Shown here one piece after another: positions 19,143 to 28,223 of a stretch of DNA of 40,320 nt. Location: positions 1 to 40,320 of the forward strand of contig JAQXBA010000217.1 of the NCBI GenBank assembly GCA_029252625.1, written 5' to 3'. The position numbers and the translations under genes were made by a program. Numbering within the stretch: position 1 is the first letter of the stretch; each line of letters starts with the position of its first letter. The stretch is from Opitutia bacterium. GTDB taxonomy: Bacteria; Verrucomicrobiota; Verrucomicrobiia; Opitutales; Coraliomargaritaceae. The notes beneath the pieces were generated by a model. The model searched no databases. It was not told where the DNA came from and was given only the letters and a program-made list of their open reading frames with translations.

Positions 19143-19466
19143 ATGAACACTCCACTTATAGCATTCATCCAGAATCTCCGGGCACCGGAGCTAATTCTTA
19201 TTTTCCTAGTCGTCCTACTTCTCTTCGGAGCAAAACGCCTACCTGAACTCTTCAAATCTTTCGGGAAATCGATCAAAGAATTCAAGAAAGCGACATCTGA
19301 CATCGAAAATGATGTTCGCAACGCGATGGACGCGGAAGATGAACCGACGCATAGCCCACTGGCCGAAAGCAAGCAAGTCGAGGCCAGCACACCAGCAGTC
19401 GAAGCTCCCAAGAGCGACGAAGCGTCAAAGGGCGACGCAAGCGAGAGCAAAAAAGAAGACGCTTAG
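19143..19466 (+). CDS. tatA: Twin-arginine translocase subunit TatA/TatE
   Basis: Pore-forming component of the Tat system, which exports folded proteins. The 107-aa protein has one N-terminal membrane helix (APELILIFLVVLLLF, about 14-28), the hinge FGAKRLPEL and an amphipathic helix (FKSFGKSIKEFKKATSD), in the standard order. The C-terminal 45 residues are acidic and charged. tatB and tatC are not adjacent. The Tat-signal-bearing DUF1501 protein in this window is a likely client. A strong hairpin terminator follows. Confidence 0.93.
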   Translation: MNTPLIAFIQNLRAPELILIFLVVLLLFGAKRLPELFKSFGKSIKEFKKATSDIENDVRNAMDAEDEPTHSPLAESKQVEASTPAVEAPKSDEASKGDASESKKEDA

Positions 19467-19488
19467 CAGCATCTTCAAACCATTTAAC

Positions 19489-19522
19489 AAAAAGGCGCAT
19501 CCGTAACGGATGCGCCTTTTTT
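19489..19522 (+). terminator. Strong rho-independent terminator after tatA
   Basis: GGCGCATCCG (19494-19503) and CGGATGCGCC (19507-19516) form a perfect 10-bp stem around a TAA loop. Flanking A and T runs extend it to 13 bp, and T17-T22 gives the U tract. The A-run on the left allows it to work on both strands. Confidence 0.92.
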
Positions 19523-19784
19523 ATTTACGACGCGGCATCATCAGGGGCTTGCCATGGACAGTTAATCCAAGTTTCTCACGACAGGTCGTTTTGCTGTATA
19601 GAACCAGAGTGTTGCTCTCAAAGGCACTACTATGTCGTGTTAATTTCGTAACGTAATTTTTTATCACACGTATCTTAATCACAGCTTAAATGGTGCACTG
19701 TTATATAGTGCTAAGGTTTGATTATACTTGTGAATCCGCCCTGAGTTCCAACAGTTCCTAATCGAATCGACCACCCCGACTTAT

Positions 19785-21326
19785 ATGATCAGTAAACTGA
19801 CCTTCCGCCTCCTCACCCTACTACCAATCCTAGCCAGCACCGCGCGAGCGAGTGAAGGCTCGCTGGATGAAAGAATCAATAATGCGGTCGCGCCTTGGAC
19901 TGAGGGGATTTTTGAAATCATCTTCAAGCCAATACCGTTCACAATCGGTGGGCTAGAGATCCCATTTATTCTCATCTGGCTCGCAGGCACCGCAATCTTC
20001 CTGACCGTTTACTTTAAGTTTATCAATATCACATCCTTTGGATTAGCCCTGCGCACGATCCGCGGAAAATATTCAAAACCGACCGACCCAGGCGAAATCA
20101 CGCACTTTCAAGCGCTTACGGCAGCGCTCTCTGCGACCGTCGGTTTGGGCAATATCGCCGGCGTCGCCATCGCGATCTCAAAAGGCGGCCCAGGTGCGGC
20201 CTTCTGGATGGTGGTTCTCGGACTAGTCGGTATGACGACGAAATTTGCCGAATGCACCTTGGGCGTGCGCTATCGTGACATTGATGCGAATGGCAAAGTC
20301 AGCGGCGGCCCAATGAAATATCTCAAGAAAGGCTTAGCCGAGCGCGGCAAGACCTGGGGCGTGTTCGGCTCGTTCCTCGCCATCGTTTTTGCGATCCTGT
20401 GCGTAGGTGCCTCTCTAGGTGGCGGTAACATGTTTCAAATAAATCAAGTTTGCTCGCAGTTTGTCGAAATCAGCGGCGGCAGCGAAAGTATACTAGCTGA
20501 ATATCGTTGGGTGTTTGGAGCGGTGATCGCGGTGCTAGTGGGCGTCGTCATCATTGGCGGCATCACACGCATCGCCAATGTCACATCCAAGCTCGTGCCT
20601 TTAATGTGCATTATTTACATCCTGGGTGCGCTCAGCGTACTACTCGCGAACTTCTCGGAGATCCCCCAAGCCATCGGGTTGATCGTCAGTAAAGCCTTCA
20701 CTCCAGACGCCTACGTCGGCGGCATAATTGGTGCGATGCTTGTCGGCATTCAGCGCGGCTCCTTTTCGAACGAAGCGGGCATCGGCTCGGCTCCGATTGC
20801 ACACGCAGCAGTCAAGACATCTAAACCCGCAAGTGAAGGCATCGTTGCCTTACTCGAACCATTCATCGACACAGTCGTAGTTTGCTCGCTGACTGCTCTG
20901 GTCATCGTCATCACGGGTAACTACGGTGAGGCTGTAGCAGGCTCAAGCGATGGGATTACCATCACATCTCAATCTTTTGCGTCCGTCATTTCTTGGTTCC
21001 CATTCGTTCTATTTGTCGCAGTCACACTCTTCGCTTTCTCAACGATGATCTCGTGGTCCTATTATGGACAACAGGCATGGGCTAGCCTGTTCGGAAATAG
21101 CAGGGTGATGGATCTCTCTTATAAAATCTTATTCTGCCTCTGCATTGTCGTCGGTTCAGCGATGTCGCTCGGAGCCGTCACAGACTTTTCTGATGGCATG
21201 CTACTAGGCATGTGTTTCCCAAATCTCATCGGTGTCTATTTACTATTACCTGTAGTCAAAAAAGAGCTACTCTCCTTCCACAAGCACGTGGCAGAAATCG
21301 ACAACGCTAGTCCACCTGCAGAATAA
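19785..21326 (+). CDS. Sodium:alanine symporter family (AGCS) transporter
   Basis: Inner-membrane carrier, usually importing alanine or glycine with Na+. The product is 513 aa with about 10-11 transmembrane helices. Family signatures include ITHFQALTAALSATVGLGNI AGVA (residues about 105-128), GGPGAAFWMVVLGLVGMTTKFAE and QRGSFSNEAGIGSAPIAHAA. A cleavable-looking signal (LTFRLLTLLPILASTARA) precedes the conserved region, an addition not found in many AGCS members. The 262-bp region upstream is A/T-rich and probably holds the promoter. The 3' end overlaps the convergent methyltransferase gene by 20 bp. Confidence 0.92.
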   Translation: MISKLTFRLLTLLPILASTARASEGSLDERINNAVAPWTEGIFEIIFKPIPFTIGGLEIPFILIWLAGTAIFLTVYFKFINITSFGLALRTIRGKYSKPTDPGEITHFQALTAALSATVGLGNIAGVAIAISKGGPGAAFWMVVLGLVGMTTKFAECTLGVRYRDIDANGKVSGGPMKYLKKGLAERGKTWGVFGSFLAIVFAILCVGASLGGGNMFQINQVCSQFVEISGGSESILAEYRWVFGAVIAVLVGVVIIGGITRIANVTSKLVPLMCIIYILGALSVLLANFSEIPQAIGLIVSKAFTPDAYVGGIIGAMLVGIQRGSFSNEAGIGSAPIAHAAVKTSKPASEGIVALLEPFIDTVVVCSLTALVIVITGNYGEAVAGSSDGITITSQSFASVISWFPFVLFVAVTLFAFSTMISWSYYGQQAWASLFGNSRVMDLSYKILFCLCIVVGSAMSLGAVTDFSDGMLLGMCFPNLIGVYLLLPVVKKELLSFHKHVAEIDNASPPAE

Positions 21327-22455
21327 GTCCCTTCAGGTAATTACTCTCTGGGAAGTTCAATAGTGTCGGAAAGTCGAAAGGCTGCCCTGTGCGTGCGAAG
21401 ATCCGACCTTCGCGGCCTACTTCAGCAGCGGCCACAGAGACCATGCGCTCAAAGGTTTCCAGCGAGATCGCCCCGGATCGGCAATAAGTCGCTAACACGC
21501 CGCCTGCAGGTAGGCAACGAAACGCGCTGACGTGCAACTGCTTCAAGGCATCGAGATCCGCAGCCATCCCAGCCGGCGGGTCGAGTATGATACAGTCGAA
21601 ATCGCCGACTGTACGCTCCGCTAGGAACGCCGCAGCATCACAATCAATCGTTTCGATGAAGCACTCATTGCGCTGCGCATTAGCGCCGATGGCCTTCACG
21701 AATGTCTCTGAAAGATCAGTGGCGACCACATGCTCGGCGCCCGCACGTAGCGCTTGCATCGCAAAGGCTCCGGAGTGCGAATATGCATCCAGCACGACGC
21801 GACCCTCACAGAGACTAGCAACCAGCGAATGTTGCTCGCGTTGATCCAAAAAGAACCGTGGCTTCTGCGCCTGCATCAGATCAAGCCGATACACCAATTC
21901 ATCGATTGCGACCCAGCGCCCCTTTAAATTATTACCACTCAGAGTGCGCACTTCGCGGTCCATCCCATAAACTGCTCGGCCCTTGCAATCATTGAGAAAA
22001 ATAATTTCCTGAGGTGCGAAGTGCTCTTTCAGGAGTTCTGCGATCATATTTAGGTGCGCGTCTGCCGCCGCGGTCTCAGTAGTAATAGTCAGCACGTCTC
22101 CATACTTCTCCACAACCAGCCCGGGCAAATAATCCGCATCGGAGCTGATGAGCCGCTGACAGTCACTCTCACCGCGACGGCCCAGCGCTTCTTGCATCGC
22201 ATCGGCGATATAGCTCTCATCAAACGCAACTGCTTCAGCCCAGCTAAAACGCCGCCACGCGGCCGACGGATTGCGACGATCGAATATCCCGCTGCCCAGC
22301 ACATAACCATCGGCTGCAATCAAGGTTGCCGCGTTGCCATCAACCAATAATGAATCCACCAGATTCAAATCGGTTAATCTAACCCATGGATGCCCAAACG
22401 TTTTTGCTGAGACGCTGCGCTTTAAACGCAGCACGTTTTCCTTAAAAATATCCAT
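21307..22455 (-). CDS. Class I SAM-dependent RNA methyltransferase (RlmI/RlmK-like)
   Basis: Predicted 23S rRNA cytosine-C5 methyltransferase-like enzyme, 382 aa. The N-terminus (about 1-70) has a PUA-like domain (LKRSVSAKTFGHPWVRLTDL; ADGYVLGSGIFDRRNPSAAW); a small domain follows (LPGLVVEKYGDVLTI) and the SAM domain from about 200 has VVLDAYSHSGAFAMQALRAG, then ATDLSE and DCIILDPPAG. RlmI members have the same order. A TYCRSGAIS stretch takes the place of the usual Cys/Ser active-site segment. It lies 12 bp downstream of the LptF/G gene and is probably in its operon. The target nucleotide is unproven. Confidence 0.85.
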   Translation of the reverse strand: MDIFKENVLRLKRSVSAKTFGHPWVRLTDLNLVDSLLVDGNAATLIAADGYVLGSGIFDRRNPSAAWRRFSWAEAVAFDESYIADAMQEALGRRGESDCQRLISSDADYLPGLVVEKYGDVLTITTETAAADAHLNMIAELLKEHFAPQEIIFLNDCKGRAVYGMDREVRTLSGNNLKGRWVAIDELVYRLDLMQAQKPRFFLDQREQHSLVASLCEGRVVLDAYSHSGAFAMQALRAGAEHVVATDLSETFVKAIGANAQRNECFIETIDCDAAAFLAERTVGDFDCIILDPPAGMAADLDALKQLHVSAFRCLPAGGVLATYCRSGAISLETFERMVSVAAAEVGREGRIFARTGQPFDFPTLLNFPESNYLKGLILQVD

Positions 22456-22467
22456 AAATACTAAAAA

Positions 22468-23586
22468 CTAGCGCGCTTGTCGAAAGAGCCATGCTCCAGC
22501 ACCAAACATCACTAGGTTCGGCAACCAAGCCGCCAAGAGTGCTGGAATCATCTGCCGATCCCCCAAGATTGTCGAAATACTGATCAACACATAAAAGATC
22601 AGAAAATAGCCCATGCACTTAGAAATCCCAATCATTGGATTCGTCCGCACGCCAGAAACAGCAAATGGCACCGCTAATCCAACGACGACCACGCAACTAA
22701 AGGGCGCGGCTAATAGCGAAAAATACCGCACCAGATACGCGTGCACGACAGGATTTTCTTCAGCCGGCACGGTCTCGATGATACGGCGCAATTCAAACAA
22801 CGACAGCCCCTTCGGATCTTTATGCAACGCCAGCATTAAACTTGGATCTTCGTAAAACTCCTCAAAACTCTTTTCCTTAAAAGGAATGGTGCGCATCGGA
22901 TCGCCGGTCTCAGGATCAAGTATAAGCTCTCGGCCATTCAGAAAGACCCAAGACCCCTGCGTATCATCAAAATACGCCTCACTGGCGGAAATTCGGTTCA
23001 ATTCCTGGCCATCCTCATCACGCGTGTGCACATTCACACCAAGGCCAAGCCAAGCGCGCTCACTAAAACGATCCATCAACCACAGTCGCCCATCTTTACG
23101 ATTATCAAAGCCTAAATTATAGACCAAGCCCTGTTGCTTAATCGCAGCAGCATCTTCCTGCAGCGCCGCATATTCTAGGTTGTCAAAAAATGTACGCGCA
23201 CGCTCCACCGAATAGGGCACCACTGACGCTGTTAGATAAAATAGCAATCCGGAGAGTCCAAATCCCGCCATCCATAGCGATCGACTGATGCGAAACAGTC
23301 CTGCCCCAGAAGCACGTATCGCGGTAATCTCATTATTACGATGCAAGGTGCCGAGCGAAAACAACAGCGATACCAGAAACGCAATCGGCAAGATCGCAGG
23401 TAAATAGGCAGGCAGTGCCAGTATGTAATAAAACAGCACTTCACCAAAACTCGCTCCCATCTCTAAGAGGTCCGGCAGGCTGTCATACATATTCTGAAGA
23501 ATCAAAATGCCGACAATCACACCAAGTGTCAGCGCAAAGCCCACCACCCATTCTTTTAAAACATATCGATCAATCAAAGACATCAT
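22468..23586 (-). CDS. LptF/LptG-type permease (YjgP/YjgQ family)
   Basis: Inner-membrane component of the LPS transporter LptB2FG, which extracts LPS from the inner membrane. The 372-aa protein begins MMSLIDRYVLKEWVVGFALT, has helices at about 15-35, 55-85 and 100-120, a large periplasmic domain (about 130-270), and three C-terminal helices (LLAAPFSCVVVVGLAVPFAV; GYFLIFYVLISISTIL; LLAAWLPNLVMFGAGAWLF). This is the LptF/LptG topology; F and G cannot be separated by eye, although the late position of the conserved parts suggests LptG. It implies an LPS-bearing Gram-negative envelope. A second ATG three bases downstream is an alternative start. Confidence 0.88.
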   Translation of the reverse strand: MMSLIDRYVLKEWVVGFALTLGVIVGILILQNMYDSLPDLLEMGASFGEVLFYYILALPAYLPAILPIAFLVSLLFSLGTLHRNNEITAIRASGAGLFRISRSLWMAGFGLSGLLFYLTASVVPYSVERARTFFDNLEYAALQEDAAAIKQQGLVYNLGFDNRKDGRLWLMDRFSERAWLGLGVNVHTRDEDGQELNRISASEAYFDDTQGSWVFLNGRELILDPETGDPMRTIPFKEKSFEEFYEDPSLMLALHKDPKGLSLFELRRIIETVPAEENPVVHAYLVRYFSLLAAPFSCVVVVGLAVPFAVSGVRTNPMIGISKCMGYFLIFYVLISISTILGDRQMIPALLAAWLPNLVMFGAGAWLFRQAR

Positions 23587-23895
23587 TTATGTTCTACGAC
23601 AGATTGCCCCATGAAGTCACTCCGTTTGAGTAGATATTTTTGAGCGAACCTCACACAACACCATAAAATCGGCAACTAGACTTGATTCACACACTAAAAT
23701 TAGCGCAAAGGACTTGTATACTCGGCAAACGCAGTCTCGATCAGAGCCGTGTATTGAGCCCAACCTGTCCGCTTGCCGTACACGATCGCATGCTCGATCA
23801 CAGAAGGAAATACGGACAAAAGCGCAAAACCAAACTTATCCACATTGCCTACCATAAAATGAAGTATCTTTTTTAGCGCATCGATACTCTGCTCA
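23587..23895. other. Intergenic region with no confident gene
   Basis: On the minus strand a frame ending at 23700 reads MVGNVDKFGFALLSVFPSV and TGWAQYTALIETAFAEYTSP (about 51 aa from 23855). It could be a small protein or the displaced 3' end of a decayed gene, but it has no recognisable family and no ribosome-binding site. Nothing else stands out except the A/T-rich upstream of the LptF/G gene. Confidence 0.3.
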
Positions 23896-25140
23896 TTAAG
23901 AGCTAATCGAAGCAGACAGAAGCGCTTCGATTTTAGGAACGACAATATCAAGAGAATGCTGCGCATGCAATTTTTGCATACATTTCTTTGCCATGGCGCG
24001 ACCGCCATCCTCAAGATCCATCATCCGCACCATTGCACCTGCCAATGCCTCAGCACTGCCCGCTTCATACAGCAAGGCGGTCTCACCATCTTCGGTGATT
24101 TCCTCGATGCCACCATCCCGAGCCAGAACAACCGGCAATCCAGAGAGCATCGCTTCCAGCGGAGTGACGGGAAATGGGTCATTGCAGCAACTGGTAAAGA
24201 GTAAGGCATCGTATTTCGAATATTCCGAAGGCAATTCCCCAGGACGAATCCCCTGCATTCGCACCGAATCGCTCAAGCCTGAGGCATTGATTAAGTTACG
24301 CATCGCTCGCCGCTCAGTCGGCTCTCCCATTCCATAAAAGTCCAGCGAAATGTCGAGACCACGCTCCTTTAAGATCTTGACTGCCCTCAAGGCGAGACCA
24401 GGGGCTTTTGATGCATTCAAACGCCCTGCCCACATAAACTTACGAGCTGGCTGATAAGCAAATTTGAAAAGTATGTGTTTGGTATTCAAAGCAGGATACA
24501 CCACCGGCAGTGAGGCTGCTTGGGTCAAACCGTCAGCCACCAGATCATCGCGCAAGCTCTCACTACAGATCGTTGCATTCGACAGATTCAGATCGGCGGC
24601 TGTCCCAACCGGAAAGTGCCGTAAGCGCCGCCGCGCGGAACCAATCAATCGCATATAGAACTGATAGCACCTCGAACGTAAACTCTGGTTGCGTTGCCAC
24701 CAAGTAAACCACGGATCTAGCTTAAAGACATGCGGACTCAACCAATTATCGTGCAAGTCATAGACAATCGGAGTCCCTTGGTCTTGAAGACCGAGTAAAA
24801 GCGACTTCGAAACACCATGCATATTCCAAACATAGACTACATCAGGTCGTAAGCCATCCAGCCGACGATGCAATACCCTAAGATGCGCCAGCTCATGCTC
24901 ATAAGTCGCCCCGTATGAGACTCCTAACTTGGATTCAACATCTTCAGCATCATGCAGCTGTAACTGACGGTACACTCCCTTCTCCCCGGAAACCCCCATT
25001 GGTGGCATGCGGTGATTCGAGGTCAATACCTGCAGCTGATGGCCAAGTTTCGACAAGGCGTCGACCATTTGTCGGCAACGATTATCATGTCCATTCGCGC
25101 TTAGTGGTGGGTATAGGGCTGTTAAAATTAGAATCTTCAC
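23896..25140 (-). CDS. Glycosyltransferase family 4-type
   Basis: GT-B fold transferase of the GT4 type that moves a sugar from a nucleotide-sugar donor, probably for envelope or exopolysaccharide synthesis. I take the GTG at 25140 as start because KILILTALYPPLSANGHDNR is the usual first strand and glycine-rich loop; the frame extends to 25218 without homology. 414 aa. N-terminal acceptor half has DVVYVWNMHGVS and PIVYDLHDNWLS. The C-terminal donor half has KFMWAGRLNASKAPGLALRA, FYGMGEP, VRMQGIRPGELPSEYSKYDA and the EX7E-like FPVTPLEAMLSGLPVVLARD. It follows no obvious operon; acceptor and sugar unknown. Confidence 0.85.
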   Translation of the reverse strand: MKILILTALYPPLSANGHDNRCRQMVDALSKLGHQLQVLTSNHRMPPMGVSGEKGVYRQLQLHDAEDVESKLGVSYGATYEHELAHLRVLHRRLDGLRPDVVYVWNMHGVSKSLLLGLQDQGTPIVYDLHDNWLSPHVFKLDPWFTWWQRNQSLRSRCYQFYMRLIGSARRRLRHFPVGTAADLNLSNATICSESLRDDLVADGLTQAASLPVVYPALNTKHILFKFAYQPARKFMWAGRLNASKAPGLALRAVKILKERGLDISLDFYGMGEPTERRAMRNLINASGLSDSVRMQGIRPGELPSEYSKYDALLFTSCCNDPFPVTPLEAMLSGLPVVLARDGGIEEITEDGETALLYEAGSAEALAGAMVRMMDLEDGGRAMAKKCMQKLHAQHSLDIVVPKIEALLSASISS

Positions 25141-25363
25141 TGAACTGGGAAAGATAGCACTAAAACTGTAAAGCGGGAATCGCCTCCGGGCATTTAGATC
25201 ATCTGATTTAAACGACACAAGGAGACAAGATCTGCACCGTCACTCCAGCAAAAAAAACGAATTTATCCATTTTAGCGCTAAAATCTATATGCTCAGTATG
25301 CTCGATCACGTGTAAAGCTATTACTCAAACAAACCATCAGCTCTTTCGCTGCGAAATTAGATA

Positions 25364-26338
25364 TTATCTTGAAACCACATTTACTGGTTGCCCTGCAATA
25401 AATTGCCGTAAGTTATCCACCGATGTGTTTAACAAACGGCGCCGTGCGGGCTCACTCGCCCAGGCAATGTGCGGCGTGATCAAACAATTTGGCGCACCCA
25501 ACAGCGGGCAGTCGGCAGCCATCGGCTCTTGACACACCACATCGACCGCTGCACCGCCCAGAATTCCACAACGCAAAGCTGCCGCCAGCGAAGCTTCGCA
25601 AACAAGTCCACCGCGAGCGGCATTGACCAATAATGCACCTGGCTTCATGGTCGCCAGTAAAGCTGCATTTACAAAACCACTGGTCTCCGCTGTTTCAGGG
25701 CAATGTAAACTCACTAGATCCGCTCGCTCAAAGATCACCTCGTTCGAGGCCCATTCAAAACCATCATAATCCGGCGTATTACGTTCGGTGTTTGCCGAAG
25801 CGAGCACCTTGGCCCCCATCGCATTCAATGTCGCAGCTACACGGCGACCGATCGAGCCAAACCCAACAACTCCGACAGTCATCGTGGCTAATTCACGCGG
25901 TGCCTGCTGCCAATACGAGAATAGCTCGCTGCGCACCCAATCGCCAGCATGCACTGATGTGCTGTGCAGACCGACTTGATTGCACAACTCTAAGATCAAA
26001 GCGACCGTATGCTGCGCGGTCGTCGCCGATCCATAGCTTGGTACATTACAGACCGTTTGCCCAAGCCGCGCTGCGGACGCCGTATCGACCAAATTATAGC
26101 CCGTGGCCAGCACGCCGATAAACTTCAAGCGGGACGCAACCTCCAGCACTTCTGCCGAAAGTGGCACCTTGTTGGTAAAAACCACGTCCGCCTCGCTGAT
26201 ACGTTGGATGATAGTCTCTGCCTCTGCCGATGTGGAGGCATAGAGCTGTACATCACCGAAATCACCAAGTCCCGACCACACGGCATCATCAAAAGCCAAA
26301 GTCCCTGCATCCAGCACAACAATCTTCATGCCCTTCAT
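25364..26338 (-). CDS. D-2-hydroxyacid dehydrogenase (glycerate dehydrogenase / hydroxypyruvate reductase-like)
   Basis: NAD(P)-dependent oxidoreductase of 324 aa acting on a 2-keto/2-hydroxy acid. The nucleotide-binding motif is GFGSIG (159-164). The catalytic triad of the family is visible: Arg242 (NAARGGLV), Glu271 (DVVCQEP) and His290 (TPHIAW). The substrate-binding half has FIGVLATGYNLVD and NVPSYGSATTAQHTVALIL. The substrate-binding loop and lack of an ACT domain fit glycerate dehydrogenases more than SerA, but substrate assignment needs assay. It lies 68 bp downstream of ptsI on the same strand. A second ATG four codons in (26329) is possible. Confidence 0.87.
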   Translation of the reverse strand: MKGMKIVVLDAGTLAFDDAVWSGLGDFGDVQLYASTSAEAETIIQRISEADVVFTNKVPLSAEVLEVASRLKFIGVLATGYNLVDTASAARLGQTVCNVPSYGSATTAQHTVALILELCNQVGLHSTSVHAGDWVRSELFSYWQQAPRELATMTVGVVGFGSIGRRVAATLNAMGAKVLASANTERNTPDYDGFEWASNEVIFERADLVSLHCPETAETSGFVNAALLATMKPGALLVNAARGGLVCEASLAAALRCGILGGAAVDVVCQEPMAADCPLLGAPNCLITPHIAWASEPARRRLLNTSVDNLRQFIAGQPVNVVSR

Positions 26339-26406
26339 ACAAGAGGCGGCACATTCAGAAGCAATGCTCTTTATTTTTTTGAATGAACAGGCACTCGACC
26401 TAGCGC

Positions 26407-28164
26407 TTATCGCTTGCCGATTGTCTCGACTCTAAAGGCCTCCAAGCGCCGAACCACGGCAACCGGATCATTGATTAGCAACACTTCCTCAACCAACGCA
26501 CGCGCATCCTTGATCTTCACGTTACGTATGAAATACTTCAACTCTGGCAGCATCGAGGACGTCAAGCTCAGCGAGGTAGCCCCCATACCCAGCAGTAAAC
26601 TCGCATAGATCGGGTCGCCGGCGATTTCGCCACACACACTCACGGGTTTACCCAAACGATTGGCCTCGTCGATAATTATCTTCAGTGTGCGTAGCACCGC
26701 TGGGTGCGCGGGCTCATATAGATGCGCGACACGATCGTTTAGACGATCCACCGCCATTAGATATTGGATCAAATCATTCGTACCGATACTAAAGAAATCT
26801 GCTTCCGCCGCCAACAAGTCAATAATCGCAGCTGCACTAGGAATCTCAACCATGGCACCGACTTCGATTCCTTCATCAAATGCCAGATTCTCAGCGCGAA
26901 GATCGACTTTCACTTCCTCTAAAATTTGATTTGCACGTCGCAGCTCAGCCACTCCACTGATCATCGGATACATGATCTTCACGTTCCCTTTGGCGCTGGA
27001 CCGAAGAATCGCCCGCAGTTGAGTCTTGAAGATGTCCTCATTCCCGAGGCAAAAACGGATCGCCCGAAAACCCATAAAAGAGTTATCGTCCTCCGAGCCG
27101 CCATCCCCTAAAGTTTTGTCACCACCGATATCCAAAGTGCGAATGATCACGGGCTCATCATCCGCAGCTGCTACAACTGCCGCATACTCATCATACTGCA
27201 CTGATTCCGACGGGTAGCCATGATGCCTCAGGAATATCCCTTCGGTGCGAAATAGGCCGACACCGTTTGAACGCATCGCTACAACCTGTTCCATCTCATG
27301 AGCTCCCTCGATGTTAGACATTAGTCCGATCGGCGATCCATCCTTAGTCTCGCTCGGTTCGGAAATCACCGAAATGTAAATTTCATCCAGCTTGCGACGT
27401 TCACTGGCGAGCTTACCATACTTAAACAGCCGTTCCTCGGACGGGTTGATCACTACGATGCCATCATAGCCATCCACCAAGATCTGATCGCCACTCTGAA
27501 TCACCTGTGTCGCATTGTGTAGGCCGACCACCGCAGGAATCCGCATCGAACGTGCCATAATCACCGAATGACTGGTTTGTCCGCCGGCATCCGTGATAAA
27601 TCCGAGTAACTTACTACGATCCATATCTGCAGTATCAGATGGCGTGATGTCTTCGGAAACGATAATACTATGCGATGTTAATTCCCCCAGATTGGACTTA
27701 TTCATGCCAATTAAGTTTTGTAACAAACGCCGTGACACATCTCGAATATCAGTTACACGCTCCTTCAAATACTCATCTTCCATCGAGCTGAAGAACGAAA
27801 TATAACGCTGCGCAATCTTATGGTAACAGCTTTCGACATTTTTATTCGTCGACCGCAGCTCCGAGTTCACCTCGTCCAGCAATGCGCTATCCTCGAGCAC
27901 CATCAAATGCGCATCAAAAATTCGCGCCTCACCCTCGCCCAACGAAGCAGCGACCTTATGTCGCACCGCCGTAATCTCTTCTCGCGTCTGCAAAATCGCT
28001 TGATCGAAGCGCTCAATCTCAGAATCAATGACTTCCGGCGCCAGATCGTAGCACGGCACATCTAGTTCTTTTTGAAGATATAAAAGCGCAGTTCCGTGCG
28101 CAATACCAGGAGACGCAGCAATGCCTTCAAGGATAATTTCTTCTTTAGGAGATTGTTCAGACAC
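26407..28164 (-). CDS. ptsI: Phosphoenolpyruvate-protein phosphotransferase (enzyme I of the PTS)
   Basis: First enzyme of the phosphotransferase system: it takes phosphate from PEP and passes it to HPr. About 585 aa from GTG 28164; a TTG at 28176 would add four residues. The order is typical: N-terminal HPr-binding domain (LEGIAASPGIAHGTALLY), phospho-His domain with the active His in GGQTSHSVIMAR (about residue 199), and PEP-binding barrel (VGLFRTEGIFL; GGDKTLG; MYPMISGVAELR; MVEIPSAA; FFSIGTNDLIQYLMAVDR; SVCGEIAGDP). No HPr or EII permease gene is adjacent. The EIIA domain of the diadenylate cyclase fusion at 9750-11108 is a possible downstream acceptor, via an HPr outside the window. Confidence 0.96.
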   Translation of the reverse strand: MSEQSPKEEIILEGIAASPGIAHGTALLYLQKELDVPCYDLAPEVIDSEIERFDQAILQTREEITAVRHKVAASLGEGEARIFDAHLMVLEDSALLDEVNSELRSTNKNVESCYHKIAQRYISFFSSMEDEYLKERVTDIRDVSRRLLQNLIGMNKSNLGELTSHSIIVSEDITPSDTADMDRSKLLGFITDAGGQTSHSVIMARSMRIPAVVGLHNATQVIQSGDQILVDGYDGIVVINPSEERLFKYGKLASERRKLDEIYISVISEPSETKDGSPIGLMSNIEGAHEMEQVVAMRSNGVGLFRTEGIFLRHHGYPSESVQYDEYAAVVAAADDEPVIIRTLDIGGDKTLGDGGSEDDNSFMGFRAIRFCLGNEDIFKTQLRAILRSSAKGNVKIMYPMISGVAELRRANQILEEVKVDLRAENLAFDEGIEVGAMVEIPSAAAIIDLLAAEADFFSIGTNDLIQYLMAVDRLNDRVAHLYEPAHPAVLRTLKIIIDEANRLGKPVSVCGEIAGDPIYASLLLGMGATSLSLTSSMLPELKYFIRNVKIKDARALVEEVLLINDPVAVVRRLEAFRVETIGKR

Positions 28165-28223
28165 TAGTGTTATCAATAATTGCGTTGAGAAGAAATATAA
28201 ATGCCAACGCTGATAGCTTCAAC

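Noticed and set aside
23700-24014. 104-codon minus-strand frame partly overlapping the glycosyltransferase
   Set aside because: Upstream half is out of frame within a conserved gene; the unique part is about 50 residues without a recognisable family, so only noted under the intergenic region.
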